Notes under the pieces: generated by a model
Databases searched by the model: none
Seen by the model: the letters and a program-made list of their open reading frames with translations, nothing else
Told to the model about the DNA's origin: nothing
Shown here: piece after piece, positions 9,366 through 17,906 of the stretch
Numbering within the stretch: the first letter of the stretch is position 1
How the letters are laid out: each line of letters opens with the position of its first letter
Position numbers and translations under genes: made by a program
Assembly (NCBI GenBank): GCA_937959395.1
Contig: CALGLR010000124.1
Coordinates: 1 to 32,467, forward strand
Direction: 5' to 3'
DNA: 32,467 bases
DNA from: an uncultured Flavobacteriaceae bacterium
GTDB taxonomy: Bacteria > Bacteroidota > Bacteroidia > Flavobacteriales > Flavobacteriaceae

Positions 9366-10430
9366 ATGAGATTATGGTTTACAATTCTTATTTTAATTAC
9401 TTCTAACTATATTACTAACGCGCAATACGCCTTTGAGGGTTCCATAAATAATGACCATTGGCAAAATGAAGTTTTCCTTTCGGTAATGGAAGACTACCGT
9501 ACACTAAATGGTATTAATAGCGAGCAAATTATTAGTAAAGTAACTACAGATGCTTCTGGTAAATTTATTTTTTCAGGAAACCAATTAGAGAGCGAACAAC
9601 GCATTTATAAACTTCATGTAGATAATTGCGATAATAATAACAAAAATGGTAATCACTTTCAAGGACATTGTGAAGAAAGTAAGAGTATTCTTTTTATAGC
9701 CAAGAATACCGATTCTATTTCGTTTCCGCTTTCTTTTGATGGACAAATGTTTTGCGATGTAAAATCGATAAACCCTAAATCCTTAGTTTTTATAAAAATA
9801 GATTCTTTAAAAGAAGAGATGAAGTTTGCTTATTCTGAATTTAACAGTAAAGCTAGCAGAGATTTAAATAATAAAAAATGGTTTAAAACACTTCAAGATT
9901 ATGGAAAAACCTTAAACGAGCCTTTAGCCGAATTATATATCTATAGCTTTCTTTCAGATAGAACAAATCAGTTTCATAACTATTATTTAAAAGATTTAAA
10001 GGAAAATCCTTACTATAAAGATTTGCTGTCTAGATTAAAAGAAAACTATCCAAATGCGACGTATACCAAACAATATGAAGCTGAACTAAAATCTGACTTA
10101 TTTATAGTTTCCGATACTCCAAACAAGAACAAATCAAAGTTTAATTATAGTCTTTATTTAGCAGGGTTATTAATAGTATCTATAGGATTTAATATTTGGT
10201 TTTTTATCAGATCAAAACGTAAAAAAATTAAAAACCAAATGGACGCTAAAAAGCAATTAACTAAACAAGAACAGGTTGTTTTAGACTTAATTTTAGCAAA
10301 TAATACCAATAAAGATATTGCCGACAGCCTTTTTGTAAGTGTTAGTACAGTAAAAACACATATAAATAATCTATACAAGAAACTAAACGTTAGCTCAAGA
10401 GACGAATTAAAATACCTGTTTACTAAGTAG
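9366..10430 (+). CDS. Membrane-anchored LuxR-type transcription factor
   Basis: The 354-residue protein has an N-terminal signal sequence (residues 1-20, ending ITNAQ), a periplasmic region of about 240 residues, one membrane helix (about 261-282, AGLLIVSIGFNIWFF) with a positive stop (RSKRKKIK), and a cytoplasmic C-terminal LuxR/GerE helix-turn-helix (297-352: LTKQEQVVLDLI, NKDIADSLFVSVSTVKTHI, LYKKLNVSSRDEL). The periplasmic start (YAFEGSINNDHWQNEVFLSV, then a beta pattern with FIFSGN) resembles the DUF4369-like beta-sandwich of Bacteroidota, followed by a helical stretch. The layout suggests a one-component sensor that reads an envelope signal directly into transcription, like ToxR-type regulators. 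Target genes and signal are unknown; the stop is 271 bp before the next start, so it is likely alone. Confidence 0.85.
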   Translation: MRLWFTILILITSNYITNAQYAFEGSINNDHWQNEVFLSVMEDYRTLNGINSEQIISKVTTDASGKFIFSGNQLESEQRIYKLHVDNCDNNNKNGNHFQGHCEESKSILFIAKNTDSISFPLSFDGQMFCDVKSINPKSLVFIKIDSLKEEMKFAYSEFNSKASRDLNNKKWFKTLQDYGKTLNEPLAELYIYSFLSDRTNQFHNYYLKDLKENPYYKDLLSRLKENYPNATYTKQYEAELKSDLFIVSDTPNKNKSKFNYSLYLAGLLIVSIGFNIWFFIRSKRKKIKNQMDAKKQLTKQEQVVLDLILANNTNKDIADSLFVSVSTVKTHINNLYKKLNVSSRDELKYLFTK

Positions 10431-10577
10431 TTACAAAATTCAACCTAGGTACTAGTCCTTATTTCCATCCTTCAATTTTCAAAATTATAGATTATTTTAA
10501 AGATGTTTGTATGGTATTAATCAAGAACTCGTATAAACTTTTTGGATTTAAGCGAAAATTAATCATTTTGGGTTTTG

Positions 10578-10607
10578 TTGACGGCTTTTTTGAATTGCAT
10601 AGTATTG
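10578..10607 (+). promoter_or_regulatory. Promoter of the DUF1573 gene
   Basis: TTG at 10578-10580, a 19-nt gap, then TAGTATTG at 10600-10607 matches the Bacteroidota TTG/TAnnTTTG pattern with one change. Transcription would start near 10613, giving an A/G-rich leader of about 90 nt before the ATG at 10702. Confidence 0.55.
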
Positions 10608-10701
10608 CTACGGAAAGAAAAAAAGGTTAAAACAAAATAAAAAAGGACAATTTTTTAGCAAATTGAAAAAGTCTAAACGAGTTTTAAAAAACAGATATAT
10701 A

Positions 10702-11148
10702 ATGAAAAAACAGATCCAACAAAAACAGTCAAGAACGTTTAACACGTTATTTTTTAATTCAATTGTATTGATCGCTTTACTAATATCCACCTTTAGTTTT
10801 GGTCAGAATCCTGATAATGCGAAAAAAATAGGTTTCCTCACTTTTGAAACTGATACTATAGATTATGGCACTATTGTTCAAAATGCAAATGGTGAGCGCG
10901 TCTTCACTTTTAAAAATACTGGTGAATCCCCTATTTTAATTAGTAAAGTAAAAGCATCTTGTGGTTGTACGGTTCCTACCTATCCAAAAGCACCAATTAT
11001 GCCAGGTGAAACAGCAAGTATCGATATTAAATATGCAACTGACAGGCTTGGAAAATTCTCTAAAACAATTACCGTTTTTTCCAACGCAAACGAAACAGAA
11101 AAGAAGCTTGTTATTAAAGGAAATGTGGTAGCGTCAACTAAAAGTTAG
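10702..11148 (+). CDS. Secreted DUF1573 protein
   Basis: The reading frame is open from a TTG at 10663, but the ATG at 10702 gives a normal Sec signal peptide (about residues 14-35, ending STFSFGQ) and is the better start, for 148 residues. The mature part is one DUF1573 domain, an immunoglobulin-like/ASPM-SPD-2-Hydin type fold: DYGTIVQNANGERVFTFKNTG, then SKVKASCGCTVPTYPKAPI with the characteristic CGC, and PGETASIDIKY. The family is abundant in Bacteroidota envelopes and is presumed to be an adhesive or structural module; no enzymatic role is known. It has a promoter upstream and a REP-like hairpin downstream, and is probably monocistronic. Confidence 0.85.
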   Translation: MKKQIQQKQSRTFNTLFFNSIVLIALLISTFSFGQNPDNAKKIGFLTFETDTIDYGTIVQNANGERVFTFKNTGESPILISKVKASCGCTVPTYPKAPIMPGETASIDIKYATDRLGKFSKTITVFSNANETEKKLVIKGNVVASTKS

Positions 11149-11207
11149 AATGCCTTTCAATGTTTATTTATACTATTTAATTTTCTACATTTTAAAATAA
11201 TTTCTAT

Positions 11208-11276
11208 TGTCTGTTCGAGCGCAGTCGAGAACTATTCGTTTATTCATAGTAGGTTTCGACTGCGCTCAACCAGACA
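11208..11276. repeat. REP-like inverted repeat pair A (degenerate copy)
   Basis: The left arm (11208-11232) contains GAGCGCAGTCGA and the right arm (11252-11276) contains TCGACTGCGCTC in the opposite sense; the outer ends TGTCTG and CAGACA also pair. The arms are separated by 19 nt. The core TTCGACTGCGCTCA is the same as in the three pairs near the GIY-YIG gene (29114-29804), about 18 kb away. Arms differ from each other at about three positions, suggesting an older copy. It lies downstream of the DUF1573 gene. Confidence 0.8.
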
Positions 11277-11379
11277 TTTTCAAAATATTTCAATTAAATT
11301 ATAGGCAATTTTCTACTGACCTCTAAAAACTTTAAACCACTTCCTATAAAAAGTAGTGTAAAAATTCTTTCAAATAACG

Positions 11380-11387
11380 TAATTTTG
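11380..11387 (+). promoter_or_regulatory. -7 element of lysS
   Basis: TAATTTTG exactly matches TAnnTTTG. Transcription should start about 7 nt later, near 11394, leaving a short leader before the ATG at 11406. This argues against the in-frame TTG at 11385 as the start codon. No TTG at -33. Confidence 0.5.
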
Positions 11388-11405
11388 CATCTTAAATTTA
11401 TTAAA

Positions 11406-13094
11406 ATGCAATTATCTGAACAAGAATTAGTAAGAAGAGAAAAATTATCAAAAATACGCGCTTTAGGAATAAATCCTTATCCTGCCGATTTATACAACGT
11501 TACAAACAATTCTAAACAGATAAAACAGGACTTTAAAGAAGGTGAGAAAGTTATTATTGCTGGTAGATTGATGGCAATTAATATACAAGGAAAAGCATCC
11601 TTTGCACAATTACAAGATTCTGAAGGACGTATTCAACTTTACTTTAATAGAGATGAAATGTGTCCTGGTGAAGACAAATCGTTATATAACGATGTCTTTA
11701 AGAAATTATTAGATTTAGGAGATTTCGTAGGTATTGAAGGCGAACTGTTTACCACTCAAGTTGGAGAAAAAACAGTTATGGTAAAAAACTTTAAATTACT
11801 AAGTAAAGCCTTAAAACCATTACCTATTCCTAAACAAAAAGATGGTAAAACTTACGATGCTTTTACAGATTCTGAAACGCGTTACAGACAACGCTATGCA
11901 GATTTAGCAGTAAACCCTCATGTAAAAGAAGTCTTCGTAAAGCGTACGAAGTTGTTTAACGCTATGCGTAACTTCTTTAATGATTCTGGATATTTTGAAG
12001 TTGAAACTCCTATTTTACAACCCATTCCTGGAGGTGCAGCCGCTAGACCTTTTATTACCCATCATAATAGTTTAGATATTCCTCTTTATATGAGAATAGC
12101 AAACGAATTATATCTTAAACGATTAATTGTTGGTGGTTTTGATGGTGTTTATGAGTTTTCTAAAAACTTTAGAAACGAGGGTATGGACCGCACTCATAAC
12201 CCTGAATTTACAGCAATGGAAATCTATGTAGCTTACAAAGACTACAATTGGATGATGGAATTCTGCGAACAATTATTAGAGCATTGTGCAATTGCTGTTA
12301 ATGGTACTTCTGATGCTACTTTTGGAGAACACCACATTAATTTCAAAGCACCATATGCTCGTATTACTATGGCCGATTCTATAAAAGAATTTACAGGGTT
12401 TGATATTACGGGTAAAACCGAAGACGAGATTAGTACAGCGGCTAAAGGCATGGGTATTGAAGTAGATGATACCATGGGAAAAGGAAAATTAATAGATGAA
12501 ATTTTTGGTGAAAAATGTGAAGGCAATTACATACAGCCAACATTTATTATAGATTATCCAAAAGAAATGAGTCCTTTATGTAAAGAACACAGAGAAAACC
12601 CTGAGTTAACAGAACGTTTTGAGTTAATGGTTTGTGGTAAGGAAATTGCAAATGCGTATTCTGAATTAAATGACCCAATAGATCAAAGAGAGCGCTTTGA
12701 ACACCAATTAAAATTGGCTCAAAAAGGAGATGATGAAGCTACAGAATTTATCGATCATGATTTTTTACGCGCACTAGAATATGGAATGCCTCCAACTGCC
12801 GGTATGGGAATTGGAATGGATCGATTAATTATGTTTTTAACAAACAATCAATCCATACAAGAAGTGTTATTCTTCCCTCAAATGAAACCAGAGAAGAAAG
12901 CTATTCCTATGAGTGATGAAGAAAAAGCAGTTTTTGCTATTCTAAAAGATAAGACACCTATAGATTTAAATGCGCTTAAAGAACAATCTGGTTTAAGTAA
13001 TAAAAAATGGGATAAAACCATTAAAGGTTTAACAAAATTAGGAGTTTCTAAAGTGGTTAAAAATGATGATGGTTTATTTGTAGAGATGGTTTAA
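11406..13094 (+). CDS. lysS: Lysyl-tRNA synthetase, class II
   Basis: The 562-residue enzyme charges tRNA-Lys in the cytoplasm. The N-terminal OB-fold (about residues 45-140, [20 protein letters not shown]) binds the anticodon. The catalytic core carries class II motif 1 ([15 protein letters not shown]), motif 2 ([14 protein letters not shown]) and motif 3 ([14 protein letters not shown]). A C-terminal extension of about 60 residues beyond motif 3 ([20 protein letters not shown] onward) looks like a winged helix and occurs in other Bacteroidota LysRS, as far as I know. The ATG at 11406 is preferred because it gives the family-normal start MQLSEQE and because a -7 element sits at 11380-11387. 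A strong terminator follows. Certain. Confidence 0.97.
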   Translation: MQLSEQELVRREKLSKIRALGINPYPADLYNVTNNSKQIKQDFKEGEKVIIAGRLMAINIQGKASFAQLQDSEGRIQLYFNRDEMCPGEDKSLYNDVFKKLLDLGDFVGIEGELFTTQVGEKTVMVKNFKLLSKALKPLPIPKQKDGKTYDAFTDSETRYRQRYADLAVNPHVKEVFVKRTKLFNAMRNFFNDSGYFEVETPILQPIPGGAAARPFITHHNSLDIPLYMRIANELYLKRLIVGGFDGVYEFSKNFRNEGMDRTHNPEFTAMEIYVAYKDYNWMMEFCEQLLEHCAIAVNGTSDATFGEHHINFKAPYARITMADSIKEFTGFDITGKTEDEISTAAKGMGIEVDDTMGKGKLIDEIFGEKCEGNYIQPTFIIDYPKEMSPLCKEHRENPELTERFELMVCGKEIANAYSELNDPIDQRERFEHQLKLAQKGDDEATEFIDHDFLRALEYGMPPTAGMGIGMDRLIMFLTNNQSIQEVLFFPQMKPEKKAIPMSDEEKAVFAILKDKTPIDLNALKEQSGLSNKKWDKTIKGLTKLGVSKVVKNDDGLFVEMV

Positions 13095-13140
13095 ATAGCG
13101 CGTCATGCTGTGAACTCGTTTCAGCATCTCATAATATTCT

Positions 13141-13174
13141 AAAAAGGAATTACAGAAATGTAATTCCTTTTTTT
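13141..13174 (+). terminator. Strong Rho-independent terminator after lysS
   Basis: A perfect 14-bp stem (13141-13154 with 13159-13172) around a GAAA loop, followed by T residues (stem core GGAATTACA / TGTAATTCC). The flanking A and T tracts make it work in both directions. Confidence 0.92.
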
Positions 13175-13254
13175 GATTAAAACGGCGATTAACCAAAATA
13201 CAAAGTTTTTTAAAAATAAATTCTTAAATTAGAATTTATAATAGCCCTGAATTT

Positions 13255-14280
13255 ATGAGAAAATCGCTTCTACTTTTCCTTCTATTTTATTTCACTATAA
13301 TTTTAAATGCCCAGATAAAAATTTATTATGAGGGTTCTGGTCAAATAAAATACCAAGCCGATACTATTAATGGAATGCTAAATGGTGATTTCAAATTTTG
13401 GAGCTTAAAGGGCGTAAAACTCTTAGAAGGAAAATTTAAAGACAATCAAAAGTATAATAAATGGACCTACTATAATAATACAGGTAAACCTCAAATAACT
13501 AGAAACTACGAAAACTCTTATCATTTTACGGAAGAATCAAAAAAAACACAAAATAATTTCAATGTAAATAGAGATAAAAATGGCTTGATTAAATATCCCT
13601 TTGTCGATGAAAAAGATATTGCAGTGGGTGGAACCATTTACAGCTACATAAAACCTAATTCAATTAATAAATTTCTATTTCAGAATAATAAGCTATGGAA
13701 CCTCATTGTAAAAAGTATTAAAAATGATACGATAACCGAGGTTTATGAGAACGGTGATTTTCATCCTAAATTAAGTAATGAAAAAGCACTAAAGAAGATT
13801 GACAAATACCCGTTCGATATTGTTGGATACAAAGCAAAAACATACTGGTACTTTGATAATAACCTAAAAACAGCAAATACACGACTTTTAGGAATATGTC
13901 CTGTTGTAAAAAATAAAGAGTATGGTGTTGAAAGCGATTTGTTTTGGGTCTTTTATGCGGATTTCAGGGACGCTTTATCAGAAAAAACTGAATTCCTAAA
14001 AAATCAAAAATACAAGACAATAGATGATGCTCTCCACTTTAGGCATTTCTCAAGCTACATATATCATGAGGTCACCAAACCGATGAGAATAGAACCTTTA
14101 AAAACACAAACTGAAGGCGTGTATAATTATCATTTTATTTTCCAATTTGAAGACTTGCTCGAAAAAAATATTAACATTAATGATAAAGAATTATTAAACT
14201 CTAATTATAAAAGAAAATTCCATTATTTATACCTTGAACATTTATTATTGATTTTACAAAAACACATTGTTAATGATTAG
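13255..14280 (+). CDS. MORN-repeat protein with GldN-like domain
   Basis: A 341-residue periplasmic protein with signal peptide (1-20, ending ILNAQ). Residues 28-90 are MORN/YwqK-type repeats (NGMLNGDFKFWSLKGVKLLEG, FKDNQKYNKWTYYNNTGK, divided here). Residues about 112-275 resemble GldN/PorN, a periplasmic component of the type IX secretion system: PFVDEKDI, LWNLIVKSIKNDTITEVYEN, DIVGYKAKTYWYFD, TRLLGICPVV, DLFWVFYADFRDAL and FSSYIYHE fall in the GldN order. The C-terminal tail (280-341) is helical and not recognised. The combination of MORN repeats with a GldN-like domain is unusual. It overlaps the next gene by 8 bp, and the pair lies between two strong terminators, far from any gldKLMN genes in this window. 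Homology was judged by eye; a profile search would settle it. Confidence 0.65.
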   Translation: MRKSLLLFLLFYFTIILNAQIKIYYEGSGQIKYQADTINGMLNGDFKFWSLKGVKLLEGKFKDNQKYNKWTYYNNTGKPQITRNYENSYHFTEESKKTQNNFNVNRDKNGLIKYPFVDEKDIAVGGTIYSYIKPNSINKFLFQNNKLWNLIVKSIKNDTITEVYENGDFHPKLSNEKALKKIDKYPFDIVGYKAKTYWYFDNNLKTANTRLLGICPVVKNKEYGVESDLFWVFYADFRDALSEKTEFLKNQKYKTIDDALHFRHFSSYIYHEVTKPMRIEPLKTQTEGVYNYHFIFQFEDLLEKNININDKELLNSNYKRKFHYLYLEHLLLILQKHIVND

Positions 14281-14929
14281 ATCCAATGTCATCTTTCTCG
14301 TTATTTTCTTATTCGTCTGCACCTCCTGTTCAAAAAAATTGTTCGTTAATCATACACTAGGTCAATATGAATCATTAAATCTCGACGTTGAAAATTTTAT
14401 AAAAATTGAAACTCCAAATAACAAACCTTTTACAGTAACTACTAATGAAGGCAAATTGGTAAAACTAAATCAAAATGATTATAAAATTATAATTATAGAT
14501 AGTTTAAGAAAGCACGATCCAATTAAAATAACAATAAATCAAGGTAAAAAAGAAAAAGTATTAAGTTTTTATGCAGAAAAAACTCCTACTCCCCAGTTCT
14601 ATTTTATTACAGAAAATGGAGAAAAAGGTGACCAATACAATGTGCCTTTTACGAAATTTAGAAAGATTAGTAATTTATTCGTTGGTTTAAATTGGTCTCA
14701 ACATGACTTTTCTAGTGCAATAAAATCAATGGATATCATTCGAATAGATAGATATAAAAATAGTTCAAAAATCTCTAGTGATGGAAAGATGCAAAGATCA
14801 TCAAGAATTATTCAGAAAGCTGAAGATGGAGATATTTATATTTTTACTAATATTATTGTTGACGTAAAGTATTCAAATTTTACAGAAACAATAAGGATTA
14901 AAGATCATGTCGTAAATATTACCTACTAA
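14273..14929 (+). CDS. Lipoprotein resembling the periplasmic C-terminal part of GldM
   Basis: Starting at ATG 14273 (8 bp inside the previous gene; an in-frame TTG lies at 14267) the 218-residue product has a lipobox ending CTSC with Cys19. The mature part looks like two beta domains. Residues about 36-105 (LNLDVENFIKIETPNNKPF, TTNEGKLVKLNQNDYKI) match the pattern of the third GldM domain, where NPI-I/V and a GKL-type strand precede a P-P linker (here KTPTPQF). Residues 105-218 (SNLFVGLNW, SMDIIRIDRY, IIQKAEDGDIYIFTNIIVDV) match the last GldM domain, whose I..A..GD-IYF-NI-V strand is diagnostic. GldM normally has N-terminal membrane helices and about 510 residues; here those are replaced by a lipid anchor. 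Partner of the upstream GldN-like protein is the natural inference. Confidence 0.55.
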   Translation: MIRSNVIFLVIFLFVCTSCSKKLFVNHTLGQYESLNLDVENFIKIETPNNKPFTVTTNEGKLVKLNQNDYKIIIIDSLRKHDPIKITINQGKKEKVLSFYAEKTPTPQFYFITENGEKGDQYNVPFTKFRKISNLFVGLNWSQHDFSSAIKSMDIIRIDRYKNSSKISSDGKMQRSSRIIQKAEDGDIYIFTNIIVDVKYSNFTETIRIKDHVVNITY

Positions 14930-14958
14930 ACCAATTCAATAAAAATCTAATAAATATA

Positions 14959-14995
14959 AAACCCGATAAACATTAAGTTTATCGGGTTTCTTTTT
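14959..14995 (+). terminator. Strong Rho-independent terminator
   Basis: AAACCCGATAAAC (14959-14971) and GTTTATCGGGTTT (14977-14989) form a perfect 13-bp stem with a 5-nt loop, followed by CTTTTT. It ends the GldN/GldM-like unit. Confidence 0.93.
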
Positions 14996-15051
14996 GGTTA
15001 CAATTTGTAACCAATCATCAAAACAAAAGGGTTCATGCCTTTTATTTTTTT
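14996..15051. terminator. Second inverted repeats between convergent genes
   Basis: GGTTACAA (14996-15003) pairs with TTGTAACC (15005-15012) as an odd-length palindrome. Further on, AAAAGG (15025-15030) and CCTTTT (15038-15043) with T-rich flanks on the plus side make a weak hairpin that could stop the leftward YiaA-like transcript or readthrough from the left. Confidence 0.4.
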
Positions 15052-15062
15052 AGAAGTACTAT

Positions 15063-15545
15063 TTAGCCTTCTTTAACTTCATTATCTTCTATAAATTTAA
15101 TATCTCTTGTGTTTTTCTGTACTGCAATGGCAGAAAATAGACTTAATAAGAAGGATACTCCATAAAATCCTTTTTCACTTAACAATAATTCAGCATTCCA
15201 CAATCCAACAATTAATAAGACTATAGAAGTAATTGTAGTGAACCAACTTATACTGTAATAGATACTAGTTACGGGAACACCTTCCAATTTATCTCTCACC
15301 GATTTTTGAACCGAAATCACCGAGAATAAACCAAATAGCAAAATAGTAAAATAATACCCTTTTTCATTAAGCATCATATTGGCATTCCAAAGACCAATAC
15401 AAAAAGACAGCATCCCAAATCCCAATGCAGTCCAAGAAGCGCCTACAAAAGCAGGTGTTGGTTTTTGGTCATACACTTTAATTTCTTTCTCTTTTCTTTC
15501 ATTCTTTAAAGTTTCTTTTGCAGAAACTGTTGTTTGATAATCCAT
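15063..15545 (-). CDS. YiaA-like inner-membrane protein
   Basis: A 160-residue protein with two tandem YiaAB two-helix domains (PF05360): residues 35-90 and 95-150 each carry a GLWNA.(M/L)LL.EKG.Y pattern between two hydrophobic stretches and end (A/V)IAVQK.(T/V)RD-like. Four membrane helices result, with a charged N-terminal tail of about 30 residues. The same domain pair occurs in Escherichia coli YiaA; function is unknown. The promoter at 15573-15602 gives a short leader. Confidence 0.85.
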   Translation of the reverse strand: MDYQTTVSAKETLKNERKEKEIKVYDQKPTPAFVGASWTALGFGMLSFCIGLWNANMMLNEKGYYFTILLFGLFSVISVQKSVRDKLEGVPVTSIYYSISWFTTITSIVLLIVGLWNAELLLSEKGFYGVSFLLSLFSAIAVQKNTRDIKFIEDNEVKEG

Positions 15546-15572
15546 AATATTTTGTTTTTAATGATTATGAGG

Positions 15573-15602
15573 CAAATATGCGTTATGCATTAAAAGTGAC
15601 AA
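15573..15602 (-). promoter_or_regulatory. Promoter of the YiaA-like gene
   Basis: On the minus strand TTG (plus-strand 15600-15602), exactly 19 nt, then CATATTTG (plus-strand 15573-15580). This is one base from the Bacteroidota TAnnTTTG consensus with ideal spacing. Transcription start would be near 15566, 20 nt before the ATG. Confidence 0.65.
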
Positions 15603-15698
15603 ATACTATTTTAACTAAATACTGACGATATATTATATACACATATAGTATAAATACCTATATTTAATATATAAATTTAATAAATAACTAATGATTAA

Positions 15699-17198
15699 AT
15701 GTCAGATTTAAAGAACATTATTTCTACCTTTTCAGCTAAAGATAAGCAACGGTTTGTCGCTTATCTCGAAAAAAAGAACAAACGCAAAGACATAAAAAAC
15801 ATAACGCTTTTTAAACTTTTAGAACAAAATAATATAGAATCTAAAGCAATTCAAGCAAAGTTATATGGAACTAAAAATAGAGATGCGTATCATGCCTTGA
15901 GAAAAAGGCTGTACCAATCTTTAATTGATTTTACTGCAAATATTAATTTGGAAGATGAAAATTCTACCGAAATGCAAGCCATAAAATATATTTTAGCTTC
16001 TAGAACTTTCCTCTTACATAAGCAATACAAAGTTGCTTACAAGGTTTTAGATAAAGCCGAGAGTATTGCTAACGAGTATTACTTATTTGCACTATTAAAT
16101 GAAATTTATCATACAAAAATTCAATACGCATACACAAATCCTGATATAGATTTAGAGAAATTAATCATTACGTTTAAAGAAAATCAAAAAAATTACTTTG
16201 TCGAAGATCAACTCAATATAGTATATGCAAAAATTAGACAAGCTATTTCTATTGATAAAAATAGAGACTTTGAAAAACTACTGGAAGACACTTTTACTGA
16301 ATACAACATTAATATAAACGATGCATTATCTTTTAAGTCTTTATACCAATTAATAACCATTGTTAGTATTTCTGCTTTCGTTACAAAAGACTATTTAAAA
16401 ATAGAACCCTTTTTAATAAGAACCTACAATATATTAAAAACACATAAGAGTAAAGAAAAACAGCTTTTCTATCATATCCAAGTTCTATTTTTAATTGCTA
16501 ATACCCTTTTCAGAAATAAAAAATTTAAAGCTTCTGTTTCATATTTAAATGAAATGCAAGAATACATGCAACATCGAAATAAAAAATTTTACAATGCCTT
16601 TAAATTAAAACACAGCCTACTATTAGCATTAAATTATAATTTTTCAAATAACCAAGAAGAGGCTATTTCACATTTAGAAAATATAATAACACTTAAGCAT
16701 GATGATATAGAGTCTTTATTAAACATTAATCTAAGTTTAATTATGTTTTACATTCAAGCTAAAGAATTAAAAAAAGCACATACATTGTTCTCTAAATTTT
16801 ATCATACTAACACTTATTATAATGAAAAAGCAAGTAGAGAATGGGTGATTAAAAAGGATATTATTGAAATATTATTACATATTGAATTAGAACATATAGA
16901 CTTAGTAGAATCTCGGCTTTTAAGTTTTAAAAGAACACATTTTAATTTTTTAAAAAGCATTAACCAACAGCGCGTAATTGCCTATATTAACTTTGTTGAG
17001 AAATACTACAAATCGCCAGAGAAAGTAAATTCTATTGCTTTTTTTAATAAAGTAGAAAATGCCTTTGAGTGGGTAGAAGCCAAACGAGAAGATATTTTCG
17101 TAATGAGTTTTTATGCCTGGCTTAAGAGCAAAATGGAAAATAAACCATTGTACACTGTTACATTAAATTTAGTAGAACAAGCCTCTACATTTGATTAA
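15699..17198 (+). CDS. Cytosolic helical-repeat (TPR-like) protein
   Basis: The 499-residue protein has no signal or membrane segment. It is almost wholly alpha-helical and rich in K, E, N and L, with paired helices of roughly 34 residues spaced like tetratricopeptide or SEL1-type repeats (for example HKQYKVAYKVLDKAESIANE near 106 and NKKFKASVSYLNEMQEYM near 282). The first 60 residues (LKNIISTFSAKDKQRFVAYL, RKDIKNITLFKLLEQN) look like a separate small domain that recurs in Bacteroidota proteins of this kind. I cannot give it a function. It precedes two small secreted paralogues on the same strand by about 100 bp. Confidence 0.6.
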   Translation: MSDLKNIISTFSAKDKQRFVAYLEKKNKRKDIKNITLFKLLEQNNIESKAIQAKLYGTKNRDAYHALRKRLYQSLIDFTANINLEDENSTEMQAIKYILASRTFLLHKQYKVAYKVLDKAESIANEYYLFALLNEIYHTKIQYAYTNPDIDLEKLIITFKENQKNYFVEDQLNIVYAKIRQAISIDKNRDFEKLLEDTFTEYNININDALSFKSLYQLITIVSISAFVTKDYLKIEPFLIRTYNILKTHKSKEKQLFYHIQVLFLIANTLFRNKKFKASVSYLNEMQEYMQHRNKKFYNAFKLKHSLLLALNYNFSNNQEEAISHLENIITLKHDDIESLLNINLSLIMFYIQAKELKKAHTLFSKFYHTNTYYNEKASREWVIKKDIIEILLHIELEHIDLVESRLLSFKRTHFNFLKSINQQRVIAYINFVEKYYKSPEKVNSIAFFNKVENAFEWVEAKREDIFVMSFYAWLKSKMENKPLYTVTLNLVEQASTFD

Positions 17199-17303
17199 AA
17201 AAAATTATTCGGACACCTACCTTTAATCGAAAAACTCGCTTTTAAATAGGTTTTGCAATTATTAATCTCTTTGTTTGTCAAACCAAATCAACCCTATACT
17301 TAT

Positions 17304-17762
17304 ATGAAAAGCTTATCCCTATTCTGCTTATTTCTATTACTTTTTTTTTGTTCTAACATTCTAAACGCACAGGTTATATCGCAAGTAAATTCGAAGGCAC
17401 TCCAAGCTGCCAATGATATAGACAACGGCATCAATTTAAATAATAGAGATTACCAAGAAGTTTACCAAGCTTATTTAGAATACGAAAGCAGGTTAGCTTC
17501 TTTAGCTGTTAATCAAGGTTCTCAAACTGGAGGTATGTTTGGAAATAAAAAAGATTTATTAATAATTAGTCTACAAAAAAATGTAAAATCTAAATTGAAC
17601 AACAAAAAATTCATCTTATACTTAAGTCATACAAATCAACAAGATTTAACCAATATGGTAGACCCAATTAAGCAGAAACCAACAGTTTCTTTAAGTGGTG
17701 ATAATGCGAATCCAAACCCTCCCACGAGAAGCTCCCCTACTGTTACACTATATGAAAATTAA
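17304..17762 (+). CDS. Small secreted protein, first of a tandem paralogous pair
   Basis: The ATG at 17304 gives a clear signal peptide (MKSLSLFCLFLLLFF..., ending NILNAQ near residue 23), so I prefer it to the in-frame TTG at 17253. The 152-residue product then has a helical part with NNRDYQEVYQAYLEYESRLASL and FGNKKDLLIISLQKNVKSKL, a THTNQQ-like turn (SHTNQQDL), and a polar Pro/Ser tail ending TVTLYEN. The next gene repeats this plan. Neither product is known to me; secretion to the periplasm is the safe inference. Confidence 0.6.
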   Translation: MKSLSLFCLFLLLFFCSNILNAQVISQVNSKALQAANDIDNGINLNNRDYQEVYQAYLEYESRLASLAVNQGSQTGGMFGNKKDLLIISLQKNVKSKLNNKKFILYLSHTNQQDLTNMVDPIKQKPTVSLSGDNANPNPPTRSSPTVTLYEN

Positions 17763-17906
17763 GTTGAAATAACCATTTCAATTCTTTAAAACTTACTCCT
17801 AATTAAACAATTAGGCAATTACCGTTTATCTAATATTTGGCACATAATTTGTTATTCTTATTTTAAATACTTTACTTTAAAGTACCCCAAATCAAGAATA
17901 AGAGAA

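Noticed and set aside
9366-10430. Quorum-sensing LuxR receptor
   Set aside because: Only the C-terminal helix-turn-helix matches; there is no autoinducer-binding domain, and the N-terminal part is periplasmic.
10663-10701. TTG start of the DUF1573 protein
   Set aside because: It would put 13 basic residues in front of the signal peptide; the ATG at 10702 gives a regular one.
15063-15545. Transporter or drug-efflux protein
   Set aside because: The four hydrophobic segments fall in two YiaAB domains with conserved GLWNA-EKG motifs; no transporter motif is seen.
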